In this document: positions 1 to 7,172 of the stretch, piece by piece
Layout of the letters: each line of letters starts with the position of its first letter
Position numbering within the stretch: the stretch's first letter is position 1
NCBI GenBank assembly: GCA_023250385.1
Contig: JAHFAU010000022.1
Coordinates: 1-16,750 of the forward strand
Length of the DNA stretch: 16,750 nt
Origin: Anaerolineales bacterium
GTDB lineage: Bacteria > Chloroflexota > Anaerolineae > Anaerolineales > E44-bin32
Direction: 5' to 3'
Position numbers and translations under genes: made by a program
Notes under the pieces: model-generated
What the model was told of the DNA's origin: nothing
The model's database searches: none
The model's input: the letters and a program-made list of their open reading frames with translations, nothing else

Positions 1-1731
1 GAGCTCCCCGGCAGTCGCCAGCGCCGGCAGTCCTGGAACGAGGATCACACCTGCATCTTGACCCTTGTTCCCTGCCAGATCCCAGGCCGTAGCATACACC
101 CCATACTCCCCGGCCGCAGCAGCACTACCGTCGGGCAGCACTCCGTCCCAGCTGATCGTCGTTGGGATGAGATCCGGCTCGTATTTCATTGTGAACAAGA
201 CCTGCTCGCCATCCTGGATCAAGACCTCAGCTCCCGCCAGTCCAATCCCTTGCTCCTCGACGACCAGCGAGGCGAGCTCGCCGACCAGCCAGGATTCGGG
301 AATATCCACGAAGGGCGGCAGGTTGTCAACGTGCAGGGTCACTTTGGCCGTCGATTCCAGATGCCCGGCCACATCCCGAGCCCGGGCCAGCACGACGTAG
401 CTGCCATTCGGGACCAGTGTGGAGTCCCAGCTGTCGCCCCACTCTGAGCGCTGCAGCGGGAGCGGAGCCCAGCTGCGGCCCTTGTCATAGGAGATTTCGA
501 TCGCCAGCAATCCGGAGCCGAAATCGAGGCTCTGTCCAAGCAGCTCGACGATTCCGGAGACCCAGGTCTCCGAGCCGTTTGGCGGGACGACGAACACGGA
601 CTCCGGCGGATGGGCGTCGATTCGGATAGTCTGAGTCCCAGAGATCGCTTCGTTTCCTGCGACGTCGACCGCTCTGAAATTCAGGCTGTAGTTGCCGTCC
701 TCGCTCAGTACGATCGGGCCAGACTGCCAGCCGGTCCCGTCAACGTTCACTTGGCGCTCAGCCACTCCCGATAGACTATCTGTGGCCGCCGCGGAGGCGG
801 CCACCGCGGAGAGGTACCAACCCTCCCGACCCAGCGTTCCGCTAAGATCGGCCGAGAGGGTTGGCGGAGTGCTGTCGTATCGGATCGCCGCTGTGCCGGT
901 GGCTTCGTTTCCGGCCACATCTTGGACCCGGCCGCTGGCTGAGTGGACTCCATCGCTGTTGACTTGCGCACTTCCGGCCCAAGCCCCGCCGTCAATCGCG
1001 ACTTCGGAGGAGGCGATCCCGGAGAGCGCATCGGCGCCATTGGCCGAGACACTGACAGTTCCGCCGCGGTACCATCCTCCCCCGCCCAGTGTCCCTCCGC
1101 TCAGATTCAGACTTACGCTGGGCGGACCCGAGTCAACCCGCCAGTCCGCCGAAGCCATTGCGCTGGTGTCGCCGTAGGACGAGACCGCCCAGAACTGCAA
1201 GGTGAACTCGCCATCGCTACCGGACCAGGAGCAGGATACGTTCGCTCCATCGGCTGGATCGCACAGCACGCCGGCCGGATTGCCCTCGATCAGTTCGATG
1301 ACCTCACCCGCCAGGGGTTCGCTTGCCGAGAGGCTAACGGAAGCACCACCCCGGCACCATCCCGCACTGCCCGGTACGCCGCAGGCGGCCGAGCCGCTGA
1401 CCGTTGCCGGAGGGAGAGTGATGGTTTCATCCTTATACGCTGCATCGCAACCGCAGGAATAGCCGGACGACCAACCGCAGACGGACAACACCGCCGGAGC
1501 GCTCGGATGGGAGCCATAGGGCGGGCAAGGATTGACACCTTTAGCGAAGTCGCAGGTCGCGCCGCCCTTCTTACAGTACCAATTCTCGTTGTTCGGGTCG
1601 CGGACCGTCTCCGTAGTGGTTCGGTTGGGGCCGGTGAATCCGGCCCATGCGACGACCGCCAACGCAACCGTGAGGGTCGCGCCGAAACCCAACCCGCTCC
1701 AGCTAATTCGAGGTAGGATAATCCTGACCAC
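1..1731 (-). CDS. Secreted/anchored Ig-like (OmpL47-type) repeat protein, N-terminal part
   Basis: The minus strand is open without a stop from the left edge to an in-frame TAG near 1759; the C-terminus lies outside the window. I chose GTG at 1731 as start (no ATG is available), giving 577 visible residues. Residues 1-31 form a basic, hydrophobic signal peptide or anchor (IILPRI..., then TLTVALAVVAWAGF). Residues 50-170 hold ten cysteines and none follow, suggesting a disulfide-stabilised N-terminal region. Residues about 118-370 hold Ig-like repeats with a GWYRGG-type motif at 124, 219 and 304, each beginning after a PP turn. A D-[VL]-A-G motif recurs at 271, 356, 453 and 551. Residues about 520-560 (SWDGVLPDGSAAAAGEYGVY) resemble a FlgD-type Ig fold. 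Such proteins are usually surface or extracellular binding proteins; the ligand is unknown. The reading frame is secure; the function is only a class assignment. Confidence 0.85.
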   Translation of the reverse strand, partial: MVRIILPRISWSGLGFGATLTVALAVVAWAGFTGPNRTTTETVRDPNNENWYCKKGGATCDFAKGVNPCPPYGSHPSAPAVLSVCGWSSGYSCGCDAAYKDETITLPPATVSGSAACGVPGSAGWCRGGASVSLSASEPLAGEVIELIEGNPAGVLCDPADGANVSCSWSGSDGEFTLQFWAVSSYGDTSAMASADWRVDSGPPSVSLNLSGGTLGGGGWYRGGTVSVSANGADALSGIASSEVAIDGGAWAGSAQVNSDGVHSASGRVQDVAGNEATGTAAIRYDSTPPTLSADLSGTLGREGWYLSAVAASAAATDSLSGVAERQVNVDGTGWQSGPIVLSEDGNYSLNFRAVDVAGNEAISGTQTIRIDAHPPESVFVVPPNGSETWVSGIVELLGQSLDFGSGLLAIEISYDKGRSWAPLPLQRSEWGDSWDSTLVPNGSYVVLARARDVAGHLESTAKVTLHVDNLPPFVDIPESWLVGELASLVVEEQGIGLAGAEVLIQDGEQVLFTMKYEPDLIPTTISWDGVLPDGSAAAAGEYGVYATAWDLAGNKGQDAGVILVPGLPALATAGEL

Positions 1732-1771
1732 AGCTAAGGTGGTGCCAGAGTACTACATAAGACGGCAGAAT

Positions 1772-1796
1772 TGAGGTCAGCGCGCACATGACCTCA
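1772..1796. promoter_or_regulatory. Perfect 8-bp inverted repeat, candidate operator
   Basis: TGAGGTCA (1772-1779) and TGACCTCA (1789-1796) are exact inverted copies separated by 9 bases. The element lies in the 112-bp region between two divergent envelope-protein genes. An 8-bp direct repeat, AGTACTAC, flanks it at 1749-1756 and 1796-1803. The geometry fits a dimeric regulator site; there is no following T-run, so it is not a typical terminator. The regulator is unknown. Confidence 0.45.
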
Positions 1797-1803
1797 GTAC
1801 TAC

Positions 1804-1818
1804 TGGCATAAATATACA
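1804..1818 (+). promoter_or_regulatory. Possible -10 region of the beta-propeller lipoprotein gene
   Basis: An AT-rich stretch contains TGgCATAAA (1804-1812, extended -10 type) and TATACA (1813-1818). It lies 26-40 bases before the GTG start at 1844. A ribosome-binding-like GGAG at 1830-1833 sits 10 bases before that start. No convincing -35 box is visible. Confidence 0.3.
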
Positions 1819-1843
1819 TCAGGAATTTCGGAGTCCTCGGAGA

Positions 1844-3046
1844 GTGGGAACGCCGAAACGGACCTCAATCGTGACTGGGCTGGCCGCCGTTGCGGTGGCC
1901 CTGGTCAGCTGCGCCCAGCCACAGCCGATTGGCATCCCGACTGCGCCCGCCGCGGTGGCCCAGGCCGCAGTCGCGCTGGCGAAAGTCGTCCCCGCCCCCA
2001 CCTCGGCCCCACCGCCGCCAACCCCAGTTCCCCAAGAGGCCACGCTGCCAACCTTGGCCCCGCCAGAACAACGGCCGGTGACCACTCCGCCTTCCAGCCG
2101 CTCGCTGCTCGATCTCCACCCCGGAGAAGCTCTCCAGCTCTTGGCCGACATTCCGATCGCGCGGACCGACTTCGGGGTGCGAATGGCTTTCTCACCAAGC
2201 AGCGATACATTGCTCCATAACGGCGGCGGCCTGCGCATCGAACGTTTCAATTTGCTCGGGACCCAGCAACTGCGAGAGCTAACAGGCTTCGATCTCTTTT
2301 CGCCGTTCATCATTTCGGTCTCCCCAGATGGGTTGTCGATTGTTGCCGATGACGGTCCTGAGATCCAGGTGTGGAGGAGCGACACTGGCGAGCAGGTGGC
2401 CACGTTGGAACTAGCCCCATTTTCGCTGGTCGCAAACGCAGGATTCCACGCCAATGATCTTTTCTTCGCGGTCGACTCTGACGGTAATATCGCGATCTGG
2501 GATCCGGACGGATGGGGAGAGATCTCCCGCTTCAGCCATCCCGGGCTGATCGACGCAGCCATCCTCTTCCCCGACGGATCAGCGATCGCGCTCCAAGATC
2601 GACGTAAACAGGAAATTGCCATCTTTGACCTGCAGGGCACCCGCCTCGGGACGATTCCGATCGAGCACGAGAACGACTTGCTACTTTCGATCTCTCCTAC
2701 GGGCGACCGCTTCCTGCTTCACGTCAATTACGGATACCCGACCGAGGGGGTCCGGATCGTCGACGTGGCGACGGGCGAGACCCTGCTCGACCTACCACTG
2801 CTGAACTTCCGGCAATTCGCAGTGTCGAGCGACTGGAGTTTGTTAGCCGCAGTCGGCGTCCAGAACGAACTTCGGCTGTATCGGCTGCCTGAGGGGGAAT
2901 TGATCCTCGCTCAGCCACTTGGGGTAGCTCGCACTCTTGGCCTCAGCATGTCTGGAGACGCCTCCTACCTGGCGCTCTACGTGTTCAGGAGCGGGAACGC
3001 AGGACCGGCGATTCAGGTCTGGGGGCGCCCGACTACCAGTCCCTGA
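1844..3046 (+). CDS. Beta-propeller (WD40/TolB-like) lipoprotein
   Basis: A 400-residue protein starting at GTG 1844, with GGAG 10 bases upstream. The N-terminus has a basic stretch, a hydrophobic core and a lipobox, LVSC, with Cys at residue 23, so a lipid-anchored extracytoplasmic protein is expected. Residues about 25-82 are a Pro/Ala-rich linker (APPPPTPVP, TLAPPEQRP). Residues about 85-395 carry repeated beta-propeller blade motifs: SVSPDGLSIVADDGPEIQVW, DSDGNIAIWDPD, SISPTGDRFLLHV and a final IQVWG. The blades are degenerate. The family usually acts as a protein- or ligand-binding scaffold; no catalytic residue is apparent. It is divergent from the Ig-repeat gene and shares its regulatory region, so the two may be co-regulated. 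The partner is unknown. Confidence 0.85.
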   Translation: MGTPKRTSIVTGLAAVAVALVSCAQPQPIGIPTAPAAVAQAAVALAKVVPAPTSAPPPPTPVPQEATLPTLAPPEQRPVTTPPSSRSLLDLHPGEALQLLADIPIARTDFGVRMAFSPSSDTLLHNGGGLRIERFNLLGTQQLRELTGFDLFSPFIISVSPDGLSIVADDGPEIQVWRSDTGEQVATLELAPFSLVANAGFHANDLFFAVDSDGNIAIWDPDGWGEISRFSHPGLIDAAILFPDGSAIALQDRRKQEIAIFDLQGTRLGTIPIEHENDLLLSISPTGDRFLLHVNYGYPTEGVRIVDVATGETLLDLPLLNFRQFAVSSDWSLLAAVGVQNELRLYRLPEGELILAQPLGVARTLGLSMSGDASYLALYVFRSGNAGPAIQVWGRPTTSP

Positions 3047-3067
3047 CCACCAGCCCCTGACCATCAG
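3041..3067 (+). repeat. Short tandem repeat over the stop codon
   Basis: CCCTGACCACCAG (3041-3053) and CCCTGACCATCAG (3055-3067) are near-identical units 14 bases apart. The first contains the TGA stop of the lipoprotein gene, so the duplication repeats the gene's end. It is probably a small slippage duplication with no function. Confidence 0.55.
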
Positions 3068-3112
3068 CCGCTCCCCGCCGCCAACCAACCGAGCCCGCCC
3101 TAATTCCCCCGG

Positions 3113-3121
3113 TGGTAGACT
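3113..3121 (+). promoter_or_regulatory. Extended -10 of the mevalonate decarboxylase gene
   Basis: TGgTAGACT ends 8 bases before ATG 3130. Transcription from it would begin at or next to the start codon, giving a leaderless mRNA. This supports ATG 3130 over the upstream in-frame GTG at 3112, which would overlap the -10. Confidence 0.45.
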
Positions 3122-3129
3122 GGCCGCCC

Positions 3130-4104
3130 ATGGGCGTCAGTGAAGCAGTTGCGGCGGCCCACCCCAATATCGCCTTGATCAAGTACTGGGGCGACCGAGA
3201 TCACGCCCTCAGAATTCCCGCCAACGGATCGATTTCTCTGACTCTGGGCGGACTCAAGACTCAAACGCGGGTCGGCTTCGATCCAGAGCTCAAGCAGGAT
3301 CGGCTCACGATCAACCAGGCGCCCGGCGAGGCGACTGCCCGGCAGCGAGTCACCGAGCACCTGGACCTGATCCGCGTAATGGCCGGAATTCAATTCGGAG
3401 CAATCGTGGACAGCGAGACGGATTTTCCGATAGGGGCTGGCCTGGCCTCATCGGCAGCGGCGTTTGCAGCCCTGACCCTGGCGGGCTGCGCCGCGGCCGG
3501 ACTGGAGCTCGGCCGGAGCGAGCTCTCGGCCCTGGCACGGCGCGGATCCGGCTCCGCCGCCCGTTCGATCTTCGGCGGATTCGTCGAACTCGTCGCCGGA
3601 GATGACGATTCTGCCACCTTTGCCAAGCCGCTCGCCACCGCCGAGCATTGGCCAATCGTCGATCTGATCGTACTGACCGACCCTATGCCCAAGCCCATCA
3701 GCTCCACTGCAGGCCACTCCCGCGCCGAGACCAGCCCGCTTCAGGCGGCACGGGTCTCCGACGCGCCTCGCCGGCTCCAGGCCTGTCGGGAAGCGGTGCT
3801 CGCCAGAGATTTTGGGCGCCTGGCGGAAGTGGTCGAGCAAGATAGCGATATGCTACACGCCGTCATGATGACTTCCAAGCCGGCGCTGCACTACTGGCAG
3901 CCCGGTTCGCTGGCCGTCATGGCGGAGGTGCGGACGCTGCGGGCCCAGGGTATAGCCGCCTGCTACACGGTCGACGCCGGCCCCAACGTCCACTGCCTCT
4001 GCCTGCCCGAAACCGAGCCGAGTCTGCGCCAAGGATTGGCTCGGCTGCCGTTCGACCTTCGGATCCTGCGAGCCGTACCAGGGCCCGGTGCCTGGCTGGT
4101 ATGA
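3130..4104 (+). CDS. mvaD: Diphosphomevalonate (or phosphomevalonate) decarboxylase, GHMP family
   Basis: ATP-dependent decarboxylase of the mevalonate pathway, yielding isopentenyl diphosphate (or isopentenyl phosphate) in the cytoplasm; 324 residues, normal for the family. The start at ATG 3130 places the signature HPNIALIKYWG at 11-21, in register with yeast MDD. Seen: GLASSAAAF (104-112, GHMP glycine/serine loop), GSGSAARSIFGG (139-150) with R145 equivalent to yeast R158, and VDAGPN (281-286) with catalytic D282 equivalent to yeast D302. Oddity: the position of yeast K22, which contacts the substrate diphosphate, is D22 (KYWGDRD). Known phosphomevalonate decarboxylases of Haloferax and of Roseiflexus define an alternative route that accepts the monophosphate, so this enzyme may too. 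The family is certain; the substrate is not. No other mevalonate gene is in the window. Confidence 0.93.
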   Translation: MGVSEAVAAAHPNIALIKYWGDRDHALRIPANGSISLTLGGLKTQTRVGFDPELKQDRLTINQAPGEATARQRVTEHLDLIRVMAGIQFGAIVDSETDFPIGAGLASSAAAFAALTLAGCAAAGLELGRSELSALARRGSGSAARSIFGGFVELVAGDDDSATFAKPLATAEHWPIVDLIVLTDPMPKPISSTAGHSRAETSPLQAARVSDAPRRLQACREAVLARDFGRLAEVVEQDSDMLHAVMMTSKPALHYWQPGSLAVMAEVRTLRAQGIAACYTVDAGPNVHCLCLPETEPSLRQGLARLPFDLRILRAVPGPGAWLV

Positions 4105-4132
4105 AGGTCTTACCGGGCGCCAAAGGGGCGGG

Positions 4133-4141
4133 TGATATAAT
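4133..4141 (+). promoter_or_regulatory. Extended -10 of rseP
   Basis: TGaTATAAT is a consensus -10 with the extended TGn motif. It lies 38 bases before GTG 4180, leaving about 30 bases of leader that contain AAAGGGG (4158-4164). No clear -35 box is present, as expected for an extended -10 promoter. Confidence 0.6.
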
Positions 4142-4179
4142 CGTTCGGCTTCGCCAGAAAGGGGCCTCCGAGCGAGAGC

Positions 4180-5229
4180 GTGTCTGATTTTCTACTATTC
4201 GCGCTAATCTTAGGCGCCCTCATCATTGGCCACGAGTTTGGTCACTTCCTGGTGGCCCGATTGCTCAAGGTCCGGGTGGAGGAATTTGGGCTGGGTTTCC
4301 CGCCGCGGCTTGTCACCCTCTTCGAGGCGGGCGGCACCCGTTTCACCCTCAACCTGATCCCGCTGGGGGGCTTTGTAAAGCCCGCCGGCGAAGACGACCC
4401 GACCGTCGAAGGCGGGCTGGCAGGCGCCAATGGGCGCACCCGGGCCGCAGTGCTGATTGCCGGGCCCGTGGCCAACTTGGCCCTGGCAGTCCTCGCCTTC
4501 ACCACCGCCTTCAAGTTTGCGGCGCCTGACACGGAACGAGTGATCATCACTCAGGTGGAAGCCGGATCCCCAGCCGCGCTGGTTGGCATCCGACCGAACG
4601 ATGAGATCCTGCGGGTGGACGAGCTCGAGGTTATCGGTTTCAATGCCCTCCAGGCCGCAATTGCCGAGCGGGGCGACCGTCCAACGACCCTGGACCTGCT
4701 GCGTGGCGAAGAGCGGCTCACTGTCGAGCTGACTCCTAGAACCGCCCCTCCTGAGGGACAAGGTCCAATTGGGGTGACTCTGGGCAACCCGACCCGCTCG
4801 GTGGCGTGGCCGGAGGCGATCGGTCTGGGATTGCGGGCGACTGGTTTTCAGTTCAGCGAAATGATTCATCTGCCCAGTCGATTGCTGCGAGGAGAAATCG
4901 CGCCGGAAGAGGCCCGGATCAGCGGATTGAAGGGGATGTACGACATGCTCGTCTGGGCTGGAGAGATTGACCGATCCGCCCAACGGCCTTTCCTGACCCT
5001 GAATCTCATTGGAGTGATCAGCGCCGGCCTCGCGCTCGCCAACTTGCTTCCCATTCCTGCCCTCGATGGCGGCCGTCTGATGTTTGTCGCGTTCGAGGCG
5101 ATCGCCGGCAAGCGGGTGCCACCTCAACATGAGGGGCTCGCCCACACCCTCGGATTCATGGTCCTGCTTGCGCTTATCCTCTACGTAAACGTTCAGGATT
5201 TTCTCAACCCCATCGTCCTGCCCCGTTAG
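4180..5229 (+). CDS. rseP: Site-2 metalloprotease, RseP/S2P type (M50)
   Basis: Intramembrane zinc protease that in characterised bacteria cleaves anti-sigma factors or leftover signal peptides; 349 residues. Seen: a first transmembrane helix carrying the zinc motif HEFGH (H18, E19, H22); the GGFVKPAGE loop after it; a second membrane segment near 90-110; one PDZ domain at about 120-187 (VEAGSPAALVGIRPNDEILRVD); a third helix ending in NLLPIPALDGG (288-298) with the third zinc ligand D296; and a last helix at 326-345. A single PDZ domain resembles the compact Gram-positive and cyanobacterial type rather than two-PDZ E. coli RseP. Start GTG 4180 puts HEFGH at the usual distance from the N-terminus. 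The HEAT-repeat gene follows after 8 bases. No anti-sigma factor gene is in view, so the substrate is unknown. Confidence 0.95.
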   Translation: MSDFLLFALILGALIIGHEFGHFLVARLLKVRVEEFGLGFPPRLVTLFEAGGTRFTLNLIPLGGFVKPAGEDDPTVEGGLAGANGRTRAAVLIAGPVANLALAVLAFTTAFKFAAPDTERVIITQVEAGSPAALVGIRPNDEILRVDELEVIGFNALQAAIAERGDRPTTLDLLRGEERLTVELTPRTAPPEGQGPIGVTLGNPTRSVAWPEAIGLGLRATGFQFSEMIHLPSRLLRGEIAPEEARISGLKGMYDMLVWAGEIDRSAQRPFLTLNLIGVISAGLALANLLPIPALDGGRLMFVAFEAIAGKRVPPQHEGLAHTLGFMVLLALILYVNVQDFLNPIVLPR

Positions 5230-5237
5230 TCGTTCCC

Positions 5238-6188
5238 ATGGAGAGGGGCTTTGTTGAACTGCTTGAGTTGCTGGGCAACGAAGCATACCCGCTCGAGTCG
5301 GCAAGGCTACCCAAGTTGTCCGATCTCGACGCCGTGCATCTGGCTCGATTCCGCACCGCCTGGGACAAGTTCGGCGCAGATCGTCGTCATTCCATTCTGC
5401 TGCAACTTGGCGATCTGGCCAACTCGAAGATCGAGCTCTCCTTCGAAGCGATCAACCGGATCGCGCTGGATGACCCCGACCCGCGTCTGCGCGCCCAAGC
5501 GATTGGCAACTTGTGGGAATCCGAAGACCCGGCGCTGGCTGGGAAATTGGTGGACAGACTCCGGGCCGACTCGGCGGCGGAGGTCCGAAGGGCCGCCGCC
5601 CTGGCACTTGCGTCCTTCGTTTTGTTGGCTGAGACCGATGCTCTCGAAGCGCAGCTCCGCCTGGAGATCGAGCAGAGCTTGTTGAGCGCCGTCGGTTCAG
5701 ACCGTAGTCCTGAAGTCAGAGATTGTTGTCTCGAGTCGCTCGGCTACTCTACCCGTGATGAAGTCCCCGAATTGATTGAGCAGGCTTATGCTGCTGGGCA
5801 GGGCTCCAGACTGCGCGCTGCACTCAGGGCGATGTCCCGATCGGCCGATTCTCGCTGGGCCCCGCTGGTTATGGCCAAGCTGCAAGACCCCGAGCCGGAC
5901 ATCCGATTGCAGGCGGTTCAGGCAGCCGGAGAGCTCGATATGCGACAAGCCTCTGACGAACTGGTCGACCTGTTGGAGGATGTTGACGAGCGGGTCCGAG
6001 TTGCGGCAATCTGGTCGCTCAGCCAGGTGGGAGGATCGATCGCCACCACAGCCTTGGAGCAGCTGCAGGAGAACGCTTCCGATTCGGAGGCTCAGCTAAT
6101 TCAAGACGCCCTGGATAATCTTACTTTTGAAGACGGCGCGCGAGACTTCTTCATGCTGGACTTCGACGACGAGAACTCTGCAGCTTGA
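5238..6188 (+). CDS. HEAT-repeat protein
   Basis: A 316-residue soluble protein with no signal peptide or membrane helix. The start at ATG 5238 is 8 bases after rseP stops. It is an alpha-solenoid with recognisable HEAT units: DPDPRLRAQAIGNL (79-92), SAAEVRRAAALALASF (112-127), DRSPEVRDCCLESLGY (155-170), DPEPDIRLQAVQAAGEL (217-233) and DVDERVRVAAIWSLSQVGG (248-266). The tail (297-313) is acidic and aromatic (FEDGARDFFMLDFDDE). HEAT solenoids bind proteins or act as scaffolds; no enzyme domain is attached. Its position between an intramembrane protease and a carrier, with near-zero spacing, suggests co-transcription. A role linked to the protease is possible but not shown by the sequence. Confidence 0.88.
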   Translation: MERGFVELLELLGNEAYPLESARLPKLSDLDAVHLARFRTAWDKFGADRRHSILLQLGDLANSKIELSFEAINRIALDDPDPRLRAQAIGNLWESEDPALAGKLVDRLRADSAAEVRRAAALALASFVLLAETDALEAQLRLEIEQSLLSAVGSDRSPEVRDCCLESLGYSTRDEVPELIEQAYAAGQGSRLRAALRAMSRSADSRWAPLVMAKLQDPEPDIRLQAVQAAGELDMRQASDELVDLLEDVDERVRVAAIWSLSQVGGSIATTALEQLQENASDSEAQLIQDALDNLTFEDGARDFFMLDFDDENSAA

Positions 6189-7096
6189 CCATTCTGCTCA
6201 GCTCGTTTGCCGACCATATCCTCCCAATCCTGATCACGGCTGCGGCGGGTTTCCTCGCCCACAAGCTGTTGGGGCTCAGCCCACGGCCACTCTCTCAAGT
6301 GGCCTTTTACATCCTCTCCCCTGCCCTGGTGTTCGATCTCCTGCTCTCTGCCGACATCCAAGGGTTGCAGGTTGTGTCGATGATGGGGCTGGCGACGATT
6401 GTGGTCTTGACCATCGGCGCACTGAGTTGGCTGCTGAGCCGGGCCCTTGGTCTCGCCCCCAAGCTCGCCTCGGGCGTGTTGCTGGCCTCGGCATTCATGA
6501 ATGCCGGGAACTATGGCCTTTCGCTCAACCAGTTTGTCTTCGGCAAGTTGGGCTTGGCATGGGCCAGCCTATTCTTCGTCGCCTCGATGATGTTGACCAA
6601 TTCGCTCGGGGTCTATGGCGCTTCACGCGGTCGACAGCGACCGGGGGCCGCCTTGCGGGAGCTTGCCAAAGTTCCGGCGGTTTACGCGATCCCACTCGCG
6701 CTGATTGCGCGGGCGCTCGACCTGCGGCTTCCGGTCGCGCTGAGCCGCCCGATCGATCTGTTGGGCGCGGCCGCAGTGCCAGTCTTGCTTTTGGTCCTCG
6801 GCATGCAGATTGGTGCGGGTGGGGCTTCAAGCCACCGCGGGCTGCTCGCCATCTGTGTTGGGCTGCGCCTGGTGGTGGCCCCGGCGCTCGCCTGGCTGAT
6901 CGCGCCAGCGCTGGGGCTCGATGGCCTAGCCCGGCAAGTGGGAGTGCTCGAGTCGGCTATGCCGACCGCGGTTATGAGTACGATTCTCGCGATCGAATTC
7001 GATATCGAACCCGGCTTCGTCACTCGGGCCGTATTGCTAACGACCGTGCTGAGTCCCCTGACGTTGACACCGCTGATCGCGCTGCTTACCGGCTAA
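6185..7096 (+). CDS. AEC-family (auxin efflux carrier-like) transporter
   Basis: Integral membrane carrier of 303 residues, the usual size for bacterial AEC/MleP-type transporters (about 10 helices). The N-terminal half shows hydrophobic segments around ILPILITAAAGFLAHKLLG, FYILSPALVFDLLLSA and ASGVLLASAFMNAGNYGLSL; the last contains the family's N-x-G-N/xxG-type helix break. The C-terminal half shows AAVPVLLLVLGMQI, with the conserved L-G break, and ESAMPTAVMSTILAIEF. Family members export organic acids, amino acids or related anions; the substrate cannot be read from sequence. The start is TTG 6185, overlapping the HEAT gene's stop as TTGA, which implies translational coupling. The gene converges on the M23 gene, 76 bases away. 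Confidence 0.88.
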   Translation: MTILLSSFADHILPILITAAAGFLAHKLLGLSPRPLSQVAFYILSPALVFDLLLSADIQGLQVVSMMGLATIVVLTIGALSWLLSRALGLAPKLASGVLLASAFMNAGNYGLSLNQFVFGKLGLAWASLFFVASMMLTNSLGVYGASRGRQRPGAALRELAKVPAVYAIPLALIARALDLRLPVALSRPIDLLGAAAVPVLLLVLGMQIGAGGASSHRGLLAICVGLRLVVAPALAWLIAPALGLDGLARQVGVLESAMPTAVMSTILAIEFDIEPGFVTRAVLLTTVLSPLTLTPLIALLTG

Positions 7097-7172
7097 CCCC
7101 AGCGGACCCGTGCGATCGGCGCCTGCCCGCAAGTTCAACTAGAACAAGCTCAACCTCCGACTTAGGCCAGGC
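7097..7172. other. Convergent intergenic gap
   Basis: Seventy-six bases separate the ends of the AEC gene and the M23 gene. A short palindrome, TAGGCCaGGCCTA (7163-7175), overlaps the M23 stop codon. It lacks a usable loop and a T-run, so I do not call a terminator. Nothing else is recognisable. Confidence 0.6.

Noticed and set aside
943..1716. Long plus-strand open frame of 257 codons
   Set aside because: It lies opposite the Ig-repeat gene, whose minus-strand translation shows repeats, a signal segment and recurring DVAG motifs. The plus-strand translation is low-complexity and Arg-rich, typical of a GC-driven shadow.
1844..3046. Quinoprotein or TolB enzyme activity for the propeller lipoprotein
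   Set aside because: Blade-like repeats are visible but no PQQ-binding or catalytic motif is, so only a structural class is called.
4210..5304. Minus-strand open frame of 364 codons
   Set aside because: It is antisense to rseP, whose zinc and PDZ motifs are intact. No motif or start signal supports the antisense product.
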